Origin: 2-12-FULL-35-23 sp965196985
GTDB taxonomy: Bacteria > Pseudomonadota > Gammaproteobacteria > UBA12402
Reading direction: 5' to 3'
Assembly: GCA_965196985.1 (NCBI GenBank)
Contig: CBDALO010000171.1
Span: forward strand, 1-64,000
DNA: 64,000 nucleotides
Shown: in pieces, positions 9,457 through 18,006 of the stretch
How positions within the stretch are numbered: position 1 is the first letter of the stretch
Layout of the letters: every line of letters begins with the position of its first letter
Program-made: the position numbers and the translations under genes
Notes under the pieces: model-generated
Seen by the model: only the letters and a program-made list of their open reading frames with translations
The model's database searches: none
Told to the model about the DNA's origin: nothing

Positions 9457-9933
9457 TTAGTGGTTGATGGCGATAATTTTTAGTGTTCCTTGCGAGTCAG
9501 GAGCAAACCAAAGCTGACCACTACCAATCGCAACGCCTTGGCTGTTAGCAAATAAGCCCTTAAGACACTGTGAGACTATTGCTTTTTTTACAGGAGGGGT
9601 AAAAATGATTGAGTAGTATCTTATAAAGTCAGCAGCGTTGCTTATTTTTTCGTTTTTCCCATTAACTCGTAATGGGTAGTGTACTAACGCTGCTATAGCG
9701 CTAATCTTTTTCTTAGCGACAAGTTGTTGTAGTTTGCGAGTGAAAGTTTGCGCTTGCTTAACAGTGGTGCCTGCTATCAGAAAGTTACCATAAGATAGGG
9801 TGTTGCCATGGCTATCTAATATTTCAATAGAATCTTTACTAACGTTATATTGACAAGTTGGATCGCAGCTTGCTATCGCAAGCTTGCTAACACTTAACAG
9901 CAAACAAGTAAAAAGCATTAATGTTCTTTTCAT
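9457..9933 (-). CDS. Hypothetical secreted protein
   Basis: 158 residues with a clear signal peptide (MKRTLMLFTCLLLSVSKLAI, cleavage likely after AIA, leaving SCDPTCQY at the mature N-terminus). Two further features are the Cys pair CDPTC, which could form a disulfide, and a C-terminal stretch GVAIGSGQLWFAPDSQGTLK that resembles the last strands of small periplasmic beta-rich proteins. The middle block LRVNGKNEKISNAADFIRYY recurs in uncharacterised periplasmic proteins. No enzyme motif is visible. It lies between glnS (38 bases upstream) and fadH, all on the same strand, so it may be cotranscribed with both. Confidence 0.65.
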   Translation of the reverse strand: MKRTLMLFTCLLLSVSKLAIASCDPTCQYNVSKDSIEILDSHGNTLSYGNFLIAGTTVKQAQTFTRKLQQLVAKKKISAIAALVHYPLRVNGKNEKISNAADFIRYYSIIFTPPVKKAIVSQCLKGLFANSQGVAIGSGQLWFAPDSQGTLKIIAINH

Positions 9934-9971
9934 TTCTACACCTTAATTTTGATTTTTAAAGTGGTTTATAG

Positions 9972-11651
9972 TTAATCCTGTTGTAATTTTTCCCATGTAT
10001 CTTTTAATGTAACCACCCGGTTAAATACAGGTTTTGCCCCGCTGTGTTCATAACGATCCGCACAAAAGTAGCCAAGGCGATTAAATTGGAAGGTTTCTTC
10101 AGCTTGTGCATCAGCTAAGCCAGGTTCGACTTTAGCACTAGTGATCGTTTGTAGTGAATCAGGATTTAATGCCTGGGTGAAGTCTTCTTCTTTTGCTGGA
10201 TTGGCAATATTAAACAATCGATCATATAGGCGAACTTCAGCAGTTAAGCAATGTTTTGCATTAACCCAATGAACAACCCCTTTGACCTTGCCACCGTGAG
10301 CTGGTTTTTTTCCACCCAGCGTTTCAGGTAAGTAAGTACAGCGAAGCTCTGCTACATCACCTTCTTCAGTGTGGATAATCTCATCACAGCGAATAACATA
10401 AGCATTCATTAATCGAACTTCTTTGCCAGGTGCAAGTCGAAAGTACTTACTGGGAGGCTCTAGCATAAAGTCGTCTGACTCAATATAAAGCTCGCGACCA
10501 AATTGGACTTCACGACGGCCTAGCTTAGGTTGCTGTGGATGGTTAGGGACTGATAAAGCCTCGCCCTCTCCTTCATAATTAGTAATAACTACTTTAATTG
10601 GATTAAGCACAGCTAGGCGTCGTTGTGTTGTTTGATTTAAGTCGTCACGAACGCACTGCTCTAGCAAGCTCATATCGATAATAGATTTTTGTTTTGAAAT
10701 GCCAACCATTTGACATAAGTTTCGAATAGCTGTCGGTGTGACGCCACGACGACGTAGCCCTCGTAGAGTTGGCATACGTGGATCATCCCAGCCGCTAACA
10801 AAGCTCTCGTCGACTAAGCGCTTTAATTTTCTCTTGCTAGTAATAGTGTAGTTTAGCTCCAGGCGAGAAAACTCAATTTGACGAGGCTTGCAATCCATTT
10901 CACACTCATTCACGAACCAATCATACAAAGGGCGGTGATCTTCAAATTCTAGTGTGCATAGAGAATGGGTAATACCTTCGATTGCATCCTCAAGTGGGTG
11001 TGCATAATCATACATGGGGTAAAGGCACCAAGTATCACCAGTGCGATGATGGCTTTGTTTACGTATGCGATAAATCATTGGGTCACGTAGGTTTATATTT
11101 CCTGAACCCATATCGATTTTTGCACGTAGGGTATAGGCGCCCTCTTCAAACTCGCCTGCACGCATGCGACGAAATAAATCTAAACTTTCTTCGACTGACC
11201 GATCACGATCTGGACTAGGTTTGCCCGGTTCAGTTAAAGTGCCTCGATAGGCTCGTGCTTGTTCTGGTGATAAGCTGCATACGTAGGCTTTACCTTTTTG
11301 AATTAGCAACTCCGCTTTTTGATAAAAAATTTCATAATAGTCAGAAGCGTAAGTTAAATGCTCCCCCCAGTTGAAACCTAGCCAGCTTACATCAGCTTTA
11401 ATTGCTTCAAGGTATTCCGCTTCTTCTTTTTCCGGGTTGGTATCATCAAATCGTAGGTAGCAATATGCACCGGGATAGTCTTGTGCCAACTCAAAGTTAA
11501 GGCAGATTGATTTGGCGTGACCAATGTGCAAGTAACCATTGGGCTCTGGTGGAAAGCGAGTCACAATTTGCTGGTGTTTGTCTGTGGCAATGTCCTCGTT
11601 GATGATATGGCGAATAAAGTTGGTTTTACTGGCTTCAGTAGTAACAGACAT
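9972..11651 (-). CDS. glnS: Glutaminyl-tRNA synthetase
   Basis: 559-residue class I aminoacyl-tRNA synthetase that charges tRNA-Gln. The HIGH signature appears as PPEPNGYLHIGHAKS (about residues 34-48), and the KMSKS-equivalent loop as TITSKRKLKRL. The glutamine-specific insertion and anticodon-binding barrels follow (AHGGKVKGVVHWVNAKH, then RLYDRLFNIANPAKEEDF). Length fits E. coli GlnS (554). The ATG at 11651 has AAGAGAGC upstream. A 300-base spacer upstream carries a long nested hairpin. Confidence 0.96.
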   Translation of the reverse strand: MSVTTEASKTNFIRHIINEDIATDKHQQIVTRFPPEPNGYLHIGHAKSICLNFELAQDYPGAYCYLRFDDTNPEKEEAEYLEAIKADVSWLGFNWGEHLTYASDYYEIFYQKAELLIQKGKAYVCSLSPEQARAYRGTLTEPGKPSPDRDRSVEESLDLFRRMRAGEFEEGAYTLRAKIDMGSGNINLRDPMIYRIRKQSHHRTGDTWCLYPMYDYAHPLEDAIEGITHSLCTLEFEDHRPLYDWFVNECEMDCKPRQIEFSRLELNYTITSKRKLKRLVDESFVSGWDDPRMPTLRGLRRRGVTPTAIRNLCQMVGISKQKSIIDMSLLEQCVRDDLNQTTQRRLAVLNPIKVVITNYEGEGEALSVPNHPQQPKLGRREVQFGRELYIESDDFMLEPPSKYFRLAPGKEVRLMNAYVIRCDEIIHTEEGDVAELRCTYLPETLGGKKPAHGGKVKGVVHWVNAKHCLTAEVRLYDRLFNIANPAKEEDFTQALNPDSLQTITSAKVEPGLADAQAEETFQFNRLGYFCADRYEHSGAKPVFNRVVTLKDTWEKLQQD

Positions 11652-11726
11652 TGTTTGCTCTCTTTATCAATGGGCTAGCTAATTAATTTAGGCTCTCTTT
11701 CAGAATGTTTGGGTAAGTAAGCAGTC

Positions 11727-11872
11727 AATGAGTTTTGTATTTTTGTTGTTCAGAGCTGCGGAACGGGTGGCACGAATCGAGGGCTCCCAGCAGCGCAGTT
11801 TGCGAGCATGCTGGAAAACGATTCGTGACAGGACCCGTTAGTGTAAAAGCTTTAAAAAATACAAAACTCATT
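11727..11872. repeat. 146-base nested inverted repeat (hairpin or cruciform)
   Basis: Outer arms AATGAGTTTTGTATTTTT (11727-11744) and its exact complement at 11855-11872. Inside lie ACGGGT (11763-11768) against ACCCGT (11833-11838), and CACGAATCG (11771-11779) against CGATTCGTG (11819-11827). Further in, CCAGCA pairs with TGCTGG. The whole segment can fold into one long interrupted stem. It sits in the 298-base gap between glnS and the IS fragment; no gene is seen there. It could be a MITE or a structured transcript; no flanking duplication was found. Confidence 0.7.
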
Positions 11873-11949
11873 TTACCCATTTGATTCTGTTATGGACCTT
11901 AATTTAAAGCCGGAAATCATAGCACAAATCGTTTTTATTGGGTAGAAAA

Positions 11950-12207
11950 AGTCTCTTCCAATGCAAGATGAGCCTGAAATAGCCCCCACTTTCCAATGCA
12001 AAGTGTGCCTGAAGTTGTTGCGTGATCGTTCATCCTATATGGATGAATATCAATATGAACGACATAGAATTAAACACCCTTACACAGATTGAGCAATTTC
12101 TATCCTCATCAACCCAGCTTACCTTTGAAGCTACATCACGAGCAGAAGCTTACCTATGGGTTACGAACACATTAAAAAAATTTGCTTATTGCGGTATGTG
12201 CAAAAAG
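11950..12207 (+). mobile_element. Truncated IS1202-like element (left 258 bases only)
   Basis: Begins with the exact left end AGTCTCTTCC and follows the intact copies through the GTG start region (12022) into the helix-turn-helix part of the transposase, then stops matching after CAAAAAG at 12207. The point substitutions against the other two copies (for example AAAGTGTGCCTG, ACACCCTTACACAG) show that it is older. The rest of the element is missing; the break coincides with the left edge of the IS66-type element, so the latter, or a deletion at it, removed the remainder. The apparent reading frame 12022-12255 is a chimera and not a gene. Confidence 0.8.
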
Positions 12208-12342
12208 AGTGAGCTTGCGGTAAGTATGTGTGAACCAATAAGTTGGATAAGGTAAACTTTCGTTGCCGAGTACTTTATTGGGCTTGATAATTATCCATTA
12301 TCTTCATTAACCTATTGACTTAGAAAAGAAAATTATTTTATT

Positions 12343-14043
12343 GTGACGACAGTTTCTTACGCATCACGTGAAATAATTATGCCAACCGCAACTGAAATAC
12401 CGGATATAGCGACTAAATCAGAGCATGAAATTGCAGAATTTCGTGCTCGCTTGAATCAGTCCAATCTTAGTGATGAGGATAAGGAGCTTGCAGGTGGTTG
12501 TTTGGACCTTGCTCTTTGGTTGCCCGAGGTGCTTCAACAGCAGAAAATTACAATTAAACAATTACGTGAACTTATTTTTGGAGCTGACAGTAATCAGTCA
12601 CCCAAGAAGAATCAGGAGAATAAGGGCCAAGAATCTGAAAGTAATATTGAGGGTGTTGGCAATAACTCTGACGATAATACATCAGGCAATAAAAAAGGTG
12701 ATAGTCAATCAGATAAGAAAGGGAAATCCGGTCATGGCAGGCGAGGTAATCAGGATTACCGGAATGCCACTGATGTTTATTGCCATGTTGCTGACCATGC
12801 ATGTGGCGATGCCTGTCCTGGAGGATGTGGTGGGAAACTGTATAAGGTTAAAAAAGCCGGTGTAGTTATTCGTATAACTGGCAACTCATTAGGCACGGCA
12901 ACACGGTATCATTTGGAAAAGCTTCGCTGCGCCTTGTGTGGGCTTATTATCACTGCCCAGTTACCCACGGATGTTAGGAAGCAACCAAAGTATGACGCTA
13001 AGTTTAAAGCAATGCTGTGCTTGCAAAAGTATTACATTGGCGTGCCTTTTTACCGTCAAGAAAAGTTCCAAGAGTTACTAGGCTTTCCGTTACCCTCAAG
13101 TACACAGTTCGAGCTTTGTGAGCAGGTGGCTGATATCGGCTATCGTGTGTTTGATGTTTTAGAACAGTATGGCGCGAACGGTGATATTATTCAGCATGAT
13201 GACACATTCGCAAAGATACTTTCGATACTATCTGATAACAAGGCGGACCTTAATAAACCAAGAAAAGGGATGTATACAACAGCCATTTTAAGCAAGACTA
13301 TTGGTGCTCACCAGGTTGCTCTATTTTATGCAGGCGAGCATCACGGCGGCGAAAACTTATCACAACTATTAGCAAACAGGGTGGCTGAAAAAAAGAAGGT
13401 GATTCAAATGTGTGATGCGTTAGCAGCCAACATGCCGAAAGAGTTACAAACTATCATCTGCAATTGCTTAGCTCATGGTTTTAGAAAGTTTCGTGATTTA
13501 CTTGAATATTATCCTGAGCCTTGTTTGCACGTTATGCAAATCCTGGGTGAGGTTTATCGAAATGATGAGCAAACAAAGCAAATGGACCCACATCAACGCT
13601 TACTTTATCATCGAAAGCATAGCAAACCATTGATGCTTAAACTGCATGGTTGGCTCAATAAGCAATTATCTAACAAAGTGGTAGAACCAAATAGTCACCT
13701 TGGTAAGGCGATGAAGTATATGTTAAAGCACTGGAAAAAGCTTCGGCGATTCTTAACGACACCAGGAGCGCCACTAGATAACAACATTGTCGAGGCGATA
13801 CTAAAGATTCCTATTCGCATTAGAAAAGCTGCAATGTTTTATAAAACTCAGCATGGCGCTAACATCGGTAGCATCTTATTATCTCTTATTGTTACAGCTC
13901 AATTGTGCGGGGAAAACCCACTCGATTACTTAGTTGCCTTGCAGGAAAATAAATCAAGTGTTTTTAAGGATCCCTCCTTATGGTTGCCATGGAATTACCA
14001 GATTGAAGATAAAGGAGGTTTGGTCGATGAAGAGGCCGCTTGA
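12343..14043 (+). CDS. IS66-family transposase TnpC
   Basis: 566 residues from a GTG at 12343 (an ATG at 12379 is an alternative). An N-terminal helix-rich leader (AEFRARLNQSNLSDEDKELA) is followed by a charged low-complexity linker, a Cys/His zinc-binding region (DHACGDACPGGCGGKLY, later LRCALCGL) and the DDE domain: Asp in IQHDDTFAKIL, Asp in QMCDALAANM, Glu in GAPLDNNIVEAILKI. The C-terminal IS66 tail IGSILLSLIVTAQLCGENP is present. Length is usual for TnpC (about 510-570). The stop overlaps the 3' end of the convergent tnpB frame by 49 bases. No frameshift is seen, so it could be active if its ends were intact. Confidence 0.9.
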   Translation: MTTVSYASREIIMPTATEIPDIATKSEHEIAEFRARLNQSNLSDEDKELAGGCLDLALWLPEVLQQQKITIKQLRELIFGADSNQSPKKNQENKGQESESNIEGVGNNSDDNTSGNKKGDSQSDKKGKSGHGRRGNQDYRNATDVYCHVADHACGDACPGGCGGKLYKVKKAGVVIRITGNSLGTATRYHLEKLRCALCGLIITAQLPTDVRKQPKYDAKFKAMLCLQKYYIGVPFYRQEKFQELLGFPLPSSTQFELCEQVADIGYRVFDVLEQYGANGDIIQHDDTFAKILSILSDNKADLNKPRKGMYTTAILSKTIGAHQVALFYAGEHHGGENLSQLLANRVAEKKKVIQMCDALAANMPKELQTIICNCLAHGFRKFRDLLEYYPEPCLHVMQILGEVYRNDEQTKQMDPHQRLLYHRKHSKPLMLKLHGWLNKQLSNKVVEPNSHLGKAMKYMLKHWKKLRRFLTTPGAPLDNNIVEAILKIPIRIRKAAMFYKTQHGANIGSILLSLIVTAQLCGENPLDYLVALQENKSSVFKDPSLWLPWNYQIEDKGGLVDEEAA

Positions 14044-14411
14044 CTTATTACAGGAGGTTGACTAGCGAGCCTTCTCCATGGCTCACCGAGATGACTAGTG
14101 ATAGGGTTACCTTGGTTATGCAGAATCATTAGCTGCGTGCTATCGATATGGTACGTGGCTGAGTGGGAGTTTGGCCACCATTGTAACTTTCCTTGCGAAA
14201 AACGCTTTAGACAAAGCCAGAATCCATTGCCATCATAAACTAGAAGTTTCACTGAGGTACGGCGGCTATTCGTAAAAGCAAAGACCGTACCAGAGAATGG
14301 ATCCTCACCCAGCCGTTGCTGGCAAAGCGCAACTAAAGCGTCAATACCCTTTCTAAAATCAGCAGGTCTGACTGATAACAATAGCCTCATTTGAGGCGTG
14401 AATTGCAGCAT
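13995..14411 (-). CDS. IS66 accessory protein TnpB (Orf2)
   Basis: 138 residues, MLQFTPQMRLLLSVRPADFR, then KGIDALVALCQQRLGEDPFS and VKLLVYDGNGFWLCLKRFSQ, the conserved core of the IS66 Orf2 family (usual length about 115-120). The family part ends near EPWRR; the last 25 or so residues run antisense through the 3' end of tnpC and look like an extension. In standard IS66 elements tnpA, tnpB and tnpC are read in the same direction; here tnpB faces tnpC. The upstream side is only 36 bases from IS256 copy 3. TnpB is required for IS66 transposition, but its mechanism is unknown. Confidence 0.85.
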   Translation of the reverse strand: MLQFTPQMRLLLSVRPADFRKGIDALVALCQQRLGEDPFSGTVFAFTNSRRTSVKLLVYDGNGFWLCLKRFSQGKLQWWPNSHSATYHIDSTQLMILHNQGNPITSHLGEPWRRLASQPPVISQAASSSTKPPLSSIW

Positions 14412-14829
14412 ACACTACCCCTTGCAAAAAGTAAGAATCAGATTAATGATAGAGCGTTATTTTGTCTGTAAAAACCAACTTCAGTACTTAGAAAAACCTT
14501 TAAAATTCTAAATGGCACTCTATTGTACCTGTCTCATCGCATAATATCTTAAATTAATTATGCTAATCAATCTAAAAAATTATTTATACCTCAAATTTTT
14601 CTCCTCTCAAAATAAATTATTAACTTTTAGGTAATAGCAATTATATCTCGTTAATAAGAACAAGAATGATCTATCCTAAAACCCTATGAAGCCTTATTAT
14701 TCACTTCAACTTAAGTATCTAGGTGATCCGCTCCACTGGTCATCAATTTCCACTAAAACAGCTGATACGAGCCTTAGGCACGATTCAGTATTAGGGAAAA
14801 TTCCAACTGTATGCGTCCTTCTTTTTACC

Positions 14830-16216
14830 GGGTGCTGCCTTTATATAATGTAGAATATATAGCATAATATACACTTTAACATGATGAAGGATGGTGTTTG
14901 GATGTCAGCTAGAATTATCTCTGATGAAAATAATGAATTAACTATTGAACTCAAGCTTCCACTAAAAGGATCTATGCTTGAATGTGAGGACGCAATTCTT
15001 GATGGGCTTAATGAGGTTGGAACATTAGCCACTGAAAAAGCATTAAGTAAGTTTGATGCAGATGGCTCTCCTATCCATGTTGGAAAAATAAAGCTAACAG
15101 CACGAAGTAGAGATGAAGCAAATTACCAAACGCCTTATGGAGTTGCTCGAGTTAAGCGTTATGTTTATCAAACCTCTAAAGGCGGGAAGATCTTTTGTCC
15201 TTTAGAAGATAAGGCTAGAATTATCCAAGGATCAACACCGCGATTTGCAAAAATAATCTCACATAAATACTCAAACTTACCTGCTCCTAGTGTTATTGAT
15301 GATCTCAAGGTCAATCATAACCGTAAAATCTCACATTCATACTTGCAACGGGCAACTGATTTTGTTGGCGGTATTGCACAAGCCAAAGAGGCTGAGTGGG
15401 AATATGAAGAGCCAAAGCTTGATGCAGGCGTTGAGATGCTAAGCATTAGCTTAGATGGTGCATATGTCCTCACCGTTGATGATGGTTATAGAGAGAGCAT
15501 GGTTGGAACTATTTCCATGTATGATAAGCATGGTGCACGCCTGCACACAACCTACGTTGCAGCATCACCAGAATATGGAAAAGATGAATTCTTTAATAGG
15601 CTTGAAAAGGAAATAAAGCTGAAAAAGAAATATTACCCTGATGCTAAAACAATTGGCGTTGCTGATGGAGCAAAAAATAATTGGCCATTTCTAAAAAAAC
15701 ATACTGATACGCAAATTTTAGATTTTTGGCATGCAACTGAATATCTCGGTGAAGCATCAAAGGCAATATTTACCAAAAAATCTGAAAGAGATGAGCGTGA
15801 TGTTTGGCTCCAAGAGCGATGTCATGACTTAAAGCACAAGAAAGGTGCGGCAGGTAGAATACTTGCTGAGCTTAAAGAGCATGTAAATAAAAAACTGAAT
15901 AAATCGCTTAGAGAAAAGCTAGAAGGAACAATTACGTATTTTGAAAATAATATTAAAGAAAAGCGAATGTCGTATCATAATTTGATTAAGCAGAATGCAC
16001 CAATTGGCTCTGGCGTCACTGAAGCAGCATGTAAAACAATTGTTAAACAAAGATTAGGGGGATCAGGAATGCGCTGGAAAGACAAGGGAATGAAAATCGT
16101 TTTATGCTTGAGAACACTAGTAAAGACTAAAGGCAGATGGGATCAGTTTTGGGAGAAGGTCAATGATTTTGGCGTGCCAGCAGTAATATAGCCTACATTA
16201 TATAGAGGCAGCACCC
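14830..16216 (+). mobile_element. ISKra4-family insertion sequence, copy A, nested in IS256
   Basis: 1387 bases, ends GGGTGCTGCCTTTATATAAT and the complement of GGGTGCTGCCTCTATATAAT, a near-perfect inverted repeat of about 24 bases. The IS256 sequence TTTTTACC is duplicated at 14822-14829 and 16217-16224 (8 bases, or 9 with the adjoining C). The second copy (55570-56956) has the same length. Confidence 0.92.
14881..16191 (+). CDS. ISKra4-family transposase (copy A)
   Basis: 436 residues. Catalytic acidic residues are visible in SISLDGAYVLTVDDG (first D), TIGVADGAKNNWPFLKKH (second D) and GSGVTEAACKTIVKQRLGG (E), the ISKra4 arrangement with the conserved His-Ala-Thr-Glu block after it (DFWHATEYLGEA). 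An alternative ATG at 14902 has AAGGATGG at better spacing, so the first seven residues may not be translated. It differs from copy B by a few substitutions in the N-terminal leader (MMKDGVWMSARIIS against MITDGVWMLARILS) and by single residues elsewhere. Reading frame intact; probably active. Confidence 0.92.
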   Translation: MMKDGVWMSARIISDENNELTIELKLPLKGSMLECEDAILDGLNEVGTLATEKALSKFDADGSPIHVGKIKLTARSRDEANYQTPYGVARVKRYVYQTSKGGKIFCPLEDKARIIQGSTPRFAKIISHKYSNLPAPSVIDDLKVNHNRKISHSYLQRATDFVGGIAQAKEAEWEYEEPKLDAGVEMLSISLDGAYVLTVDDGYRESMVGTISMYDKHGARLHTTYVAASPEYGKDEFFNRLEKEIKLKKKYYPDAKTIGVADGAKNNWPFLKKHTDTQILDFWHATEYLGEASKAIFTKKSERDERDVWLQERCHDLKHKKGAAGRILAELKEHVNKKLNKSLREKLEGTITYFENNIKEKRMSYHNLIKQNAPIGSGVTEAACKTIVKQRLGGSGMRWKDKGMKIVLCLRTLVKTKGRWDQFWEKVNDFGVPAVI

Positions 16217-18006
16217 TTTTTACCTCTCTGTTTACGCGCTCAGCTATGTTACTGGTTCTTAATCTTTTTTGATGCGGCCTGTCAAAGTTCATCACTACTA
16301 AGCCCTCCGGTATATTCACTTCCAACCAAGAAGAAAGCTCTGGTGCTGTTTGCTGATATTTATCTACCGCCATAGCCAATAGTCTTTCCGACTCATGAAT
16401 GTTTGAGGCATTAAATATAGCTGTAATCTCCTCAGCTACTGGTTCCTTCATTGAGCGCTTTGGTATGTGAGCCTGAGCATTTTGCTGCAAATGAAATTGG
16501 CAGCGTTGCCAAGGAACACTGGGGAACACAGCTCTTCTAGCGGCTTTTAGGCCAGTATGAGCGTCGCTAGTAATCAACTCAATACCATGTATACCTCGCT
16601 CAACCAACTGCTGAAGAAAATCACGCCAATGTACCTCAGCCTCTGATAACGCAACAGAAACACCTAGCACTGTTCTCTTGCCGGTTGATTCATCAAAGCC
16701 ATAGGCTATCAATACCGCACAGTCTTGTACTGTGCCGCTAGTGCGCACCTTCTCATAACGTGCATCTAGCCAAAGATATTTTATCTTTCCTAACGGCTTA
16801 TTTCGCCATTTCTTTAAATCTTCATCCAACAATTTAGCGCAACGGCTTACCTCTGTGCTTGAAATATCTGTTCCACAGAGTTGCTTTAGCACCTTTTCAA
16901 CTTTGCGCGTGGAAACCCCATGCACATACATTTCAGCGACAGCCAGCTTAAGTGCTCTATCAGAGCGTACACCTCGCTCTAAGACTGATGGATAGAAGGC
17001 TTCATTGGAGTCTCTAACCTGCGGTATCTGTAGCTCAAGCTGACCTTGACCTGTGTTAATTAACCTTGGTTTAAAGCCGTTCGCATATCCGTTTCTATCG
17101 CCAGTTCGCTCATAAGGACTGGCATTTAAATGGCGCTCCCTTTCTATTAACATAGCCTCATTCATCAACCTGGAGACAAGCTTAGGTAAAGCTTCAAACC
17201 CCTCCATCGCTAAAACATGTATGGCTTCTTCGATTAAGTTCTCATTTTTATAGCAGCTCATTGTCATTCCTCTTTTTTGGTTAAGTTTACCTTAAAAGGA
17301 ATTTCTAATCTGACTGAGTCGCCTGCTTATTTTCAGCAAGTCAATGGAATTTACAGAAAGGATGGCGCACTAGCTTCGGTATTATTGGCGTTTGTCCTGT
17401 GATTGCACCGTTAATTGGTAGTTTTTTAAATACGGCATGGGGTTGGAGAGCTAGTTTTGTTTTCTTGCTGATTTTAGCTATGTTTTTTACAGTGTTGCTA
17501 CAGTTCTTTTTTAAAGAAACACAGCAAGAAAAAAACCTTAGCGCGCTTAACCTTAAGCAGATGGTTCATAATTATTATCAGCTAATTGCTAATAAAAATT
17601 ATTCTAAATTTTGTTTGACCAGTGGTTTTTCTTACGGAATCTTATTTAGCTATTTTGCAATTTCACCATTGTTTCTTATTAAGCAACTTCATTTTTCTAT
17701 GATTAACTATGGTTTAATTGTTGCGGTTAATGGTGTTGCGATTATTGCTATGGCTTATTTGGCGCCTCGTTTAGCAAACAAAACCAGTTTAAATAGAGTT
17801 TTACTGATGGGCTTATTCGTTATTGCAATCGGAGGTTTATTAATGCTGTTTGTTAACTTGGGTATGTCACTTTCAGTATGGAGTTTTATGTTGCCTATGT
17901 TTGTTACAACAGTTGGCATCGGTATGATACGTCCAACAGCAAGTGCTGGTGCTATGGCTATGGCTGATCGTAAAGTAGCTGGTTCTGCAGCAGCAGGGTT
18001 TAACTT

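Larger units (their letters stand above)
12208..14447 (+). mobile_element. IS66-type element, right end lost
   Basis: Holds an IS66 tnpC on the plus strand and a tnpB on the minus strand, between the truncated IS1202-like fragment (to 12207) and IS256 copy 3 (from 14448). The left edge begins AGTGAGCTTGCGGTAAGTATG. I found no matching inverted repeat near 14412-14447, and no tnpA is present, so the right-hand part was probably removed where IS256 copy 3 sits. Boundaries are defined by the neighbours, not by visible terminal repeats. Confidence 0.65.
14706..17267 (-). pseudogene. IS256 transposase interrupted by ISKra4
   Basis: The reverse frame starts normally (17261 or 17267) and matches the intact copies up to RVNREVKR, past all three catalytic residues, where ISKra4 interrupts it at 16216-16224. 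The last 39 or so codons lie on the far side (14706-14829). Read through, the frame enters ISKra4 sequence and ends after 374 residues. Because D, D and E are all upstream of the cut, a C-terminally altered protein could still be made, but function is unlikely. Confidence 0.88.
14448..17374 (-). mobile_element. IS256 copy 3, split by an ISKra4 element, no target duplication
   Basis: The 2927-base length equals 1532 (IS256) plus 1387 (ISKra4) plus an 8-base duplication. The outer ends are the normal IS256 ends. The flanks are AGATTAAT on the left and TTCGGTAT on the right, which do not match, whereas the other four copies have perfect 8-base duplications. The element therefore marks a recombination junction (deletion, inversion or replacement between two IS256 copies), joining an IS66 remnant to a 5'-truncated MFS gene. 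Confidence 0.9.

Noticed and set aside
12022..12255. 77-codon frame across the IS1202 fragment and the IS66 edge
   Set aside because: A chimera made by the junction at 12207; not a gene.
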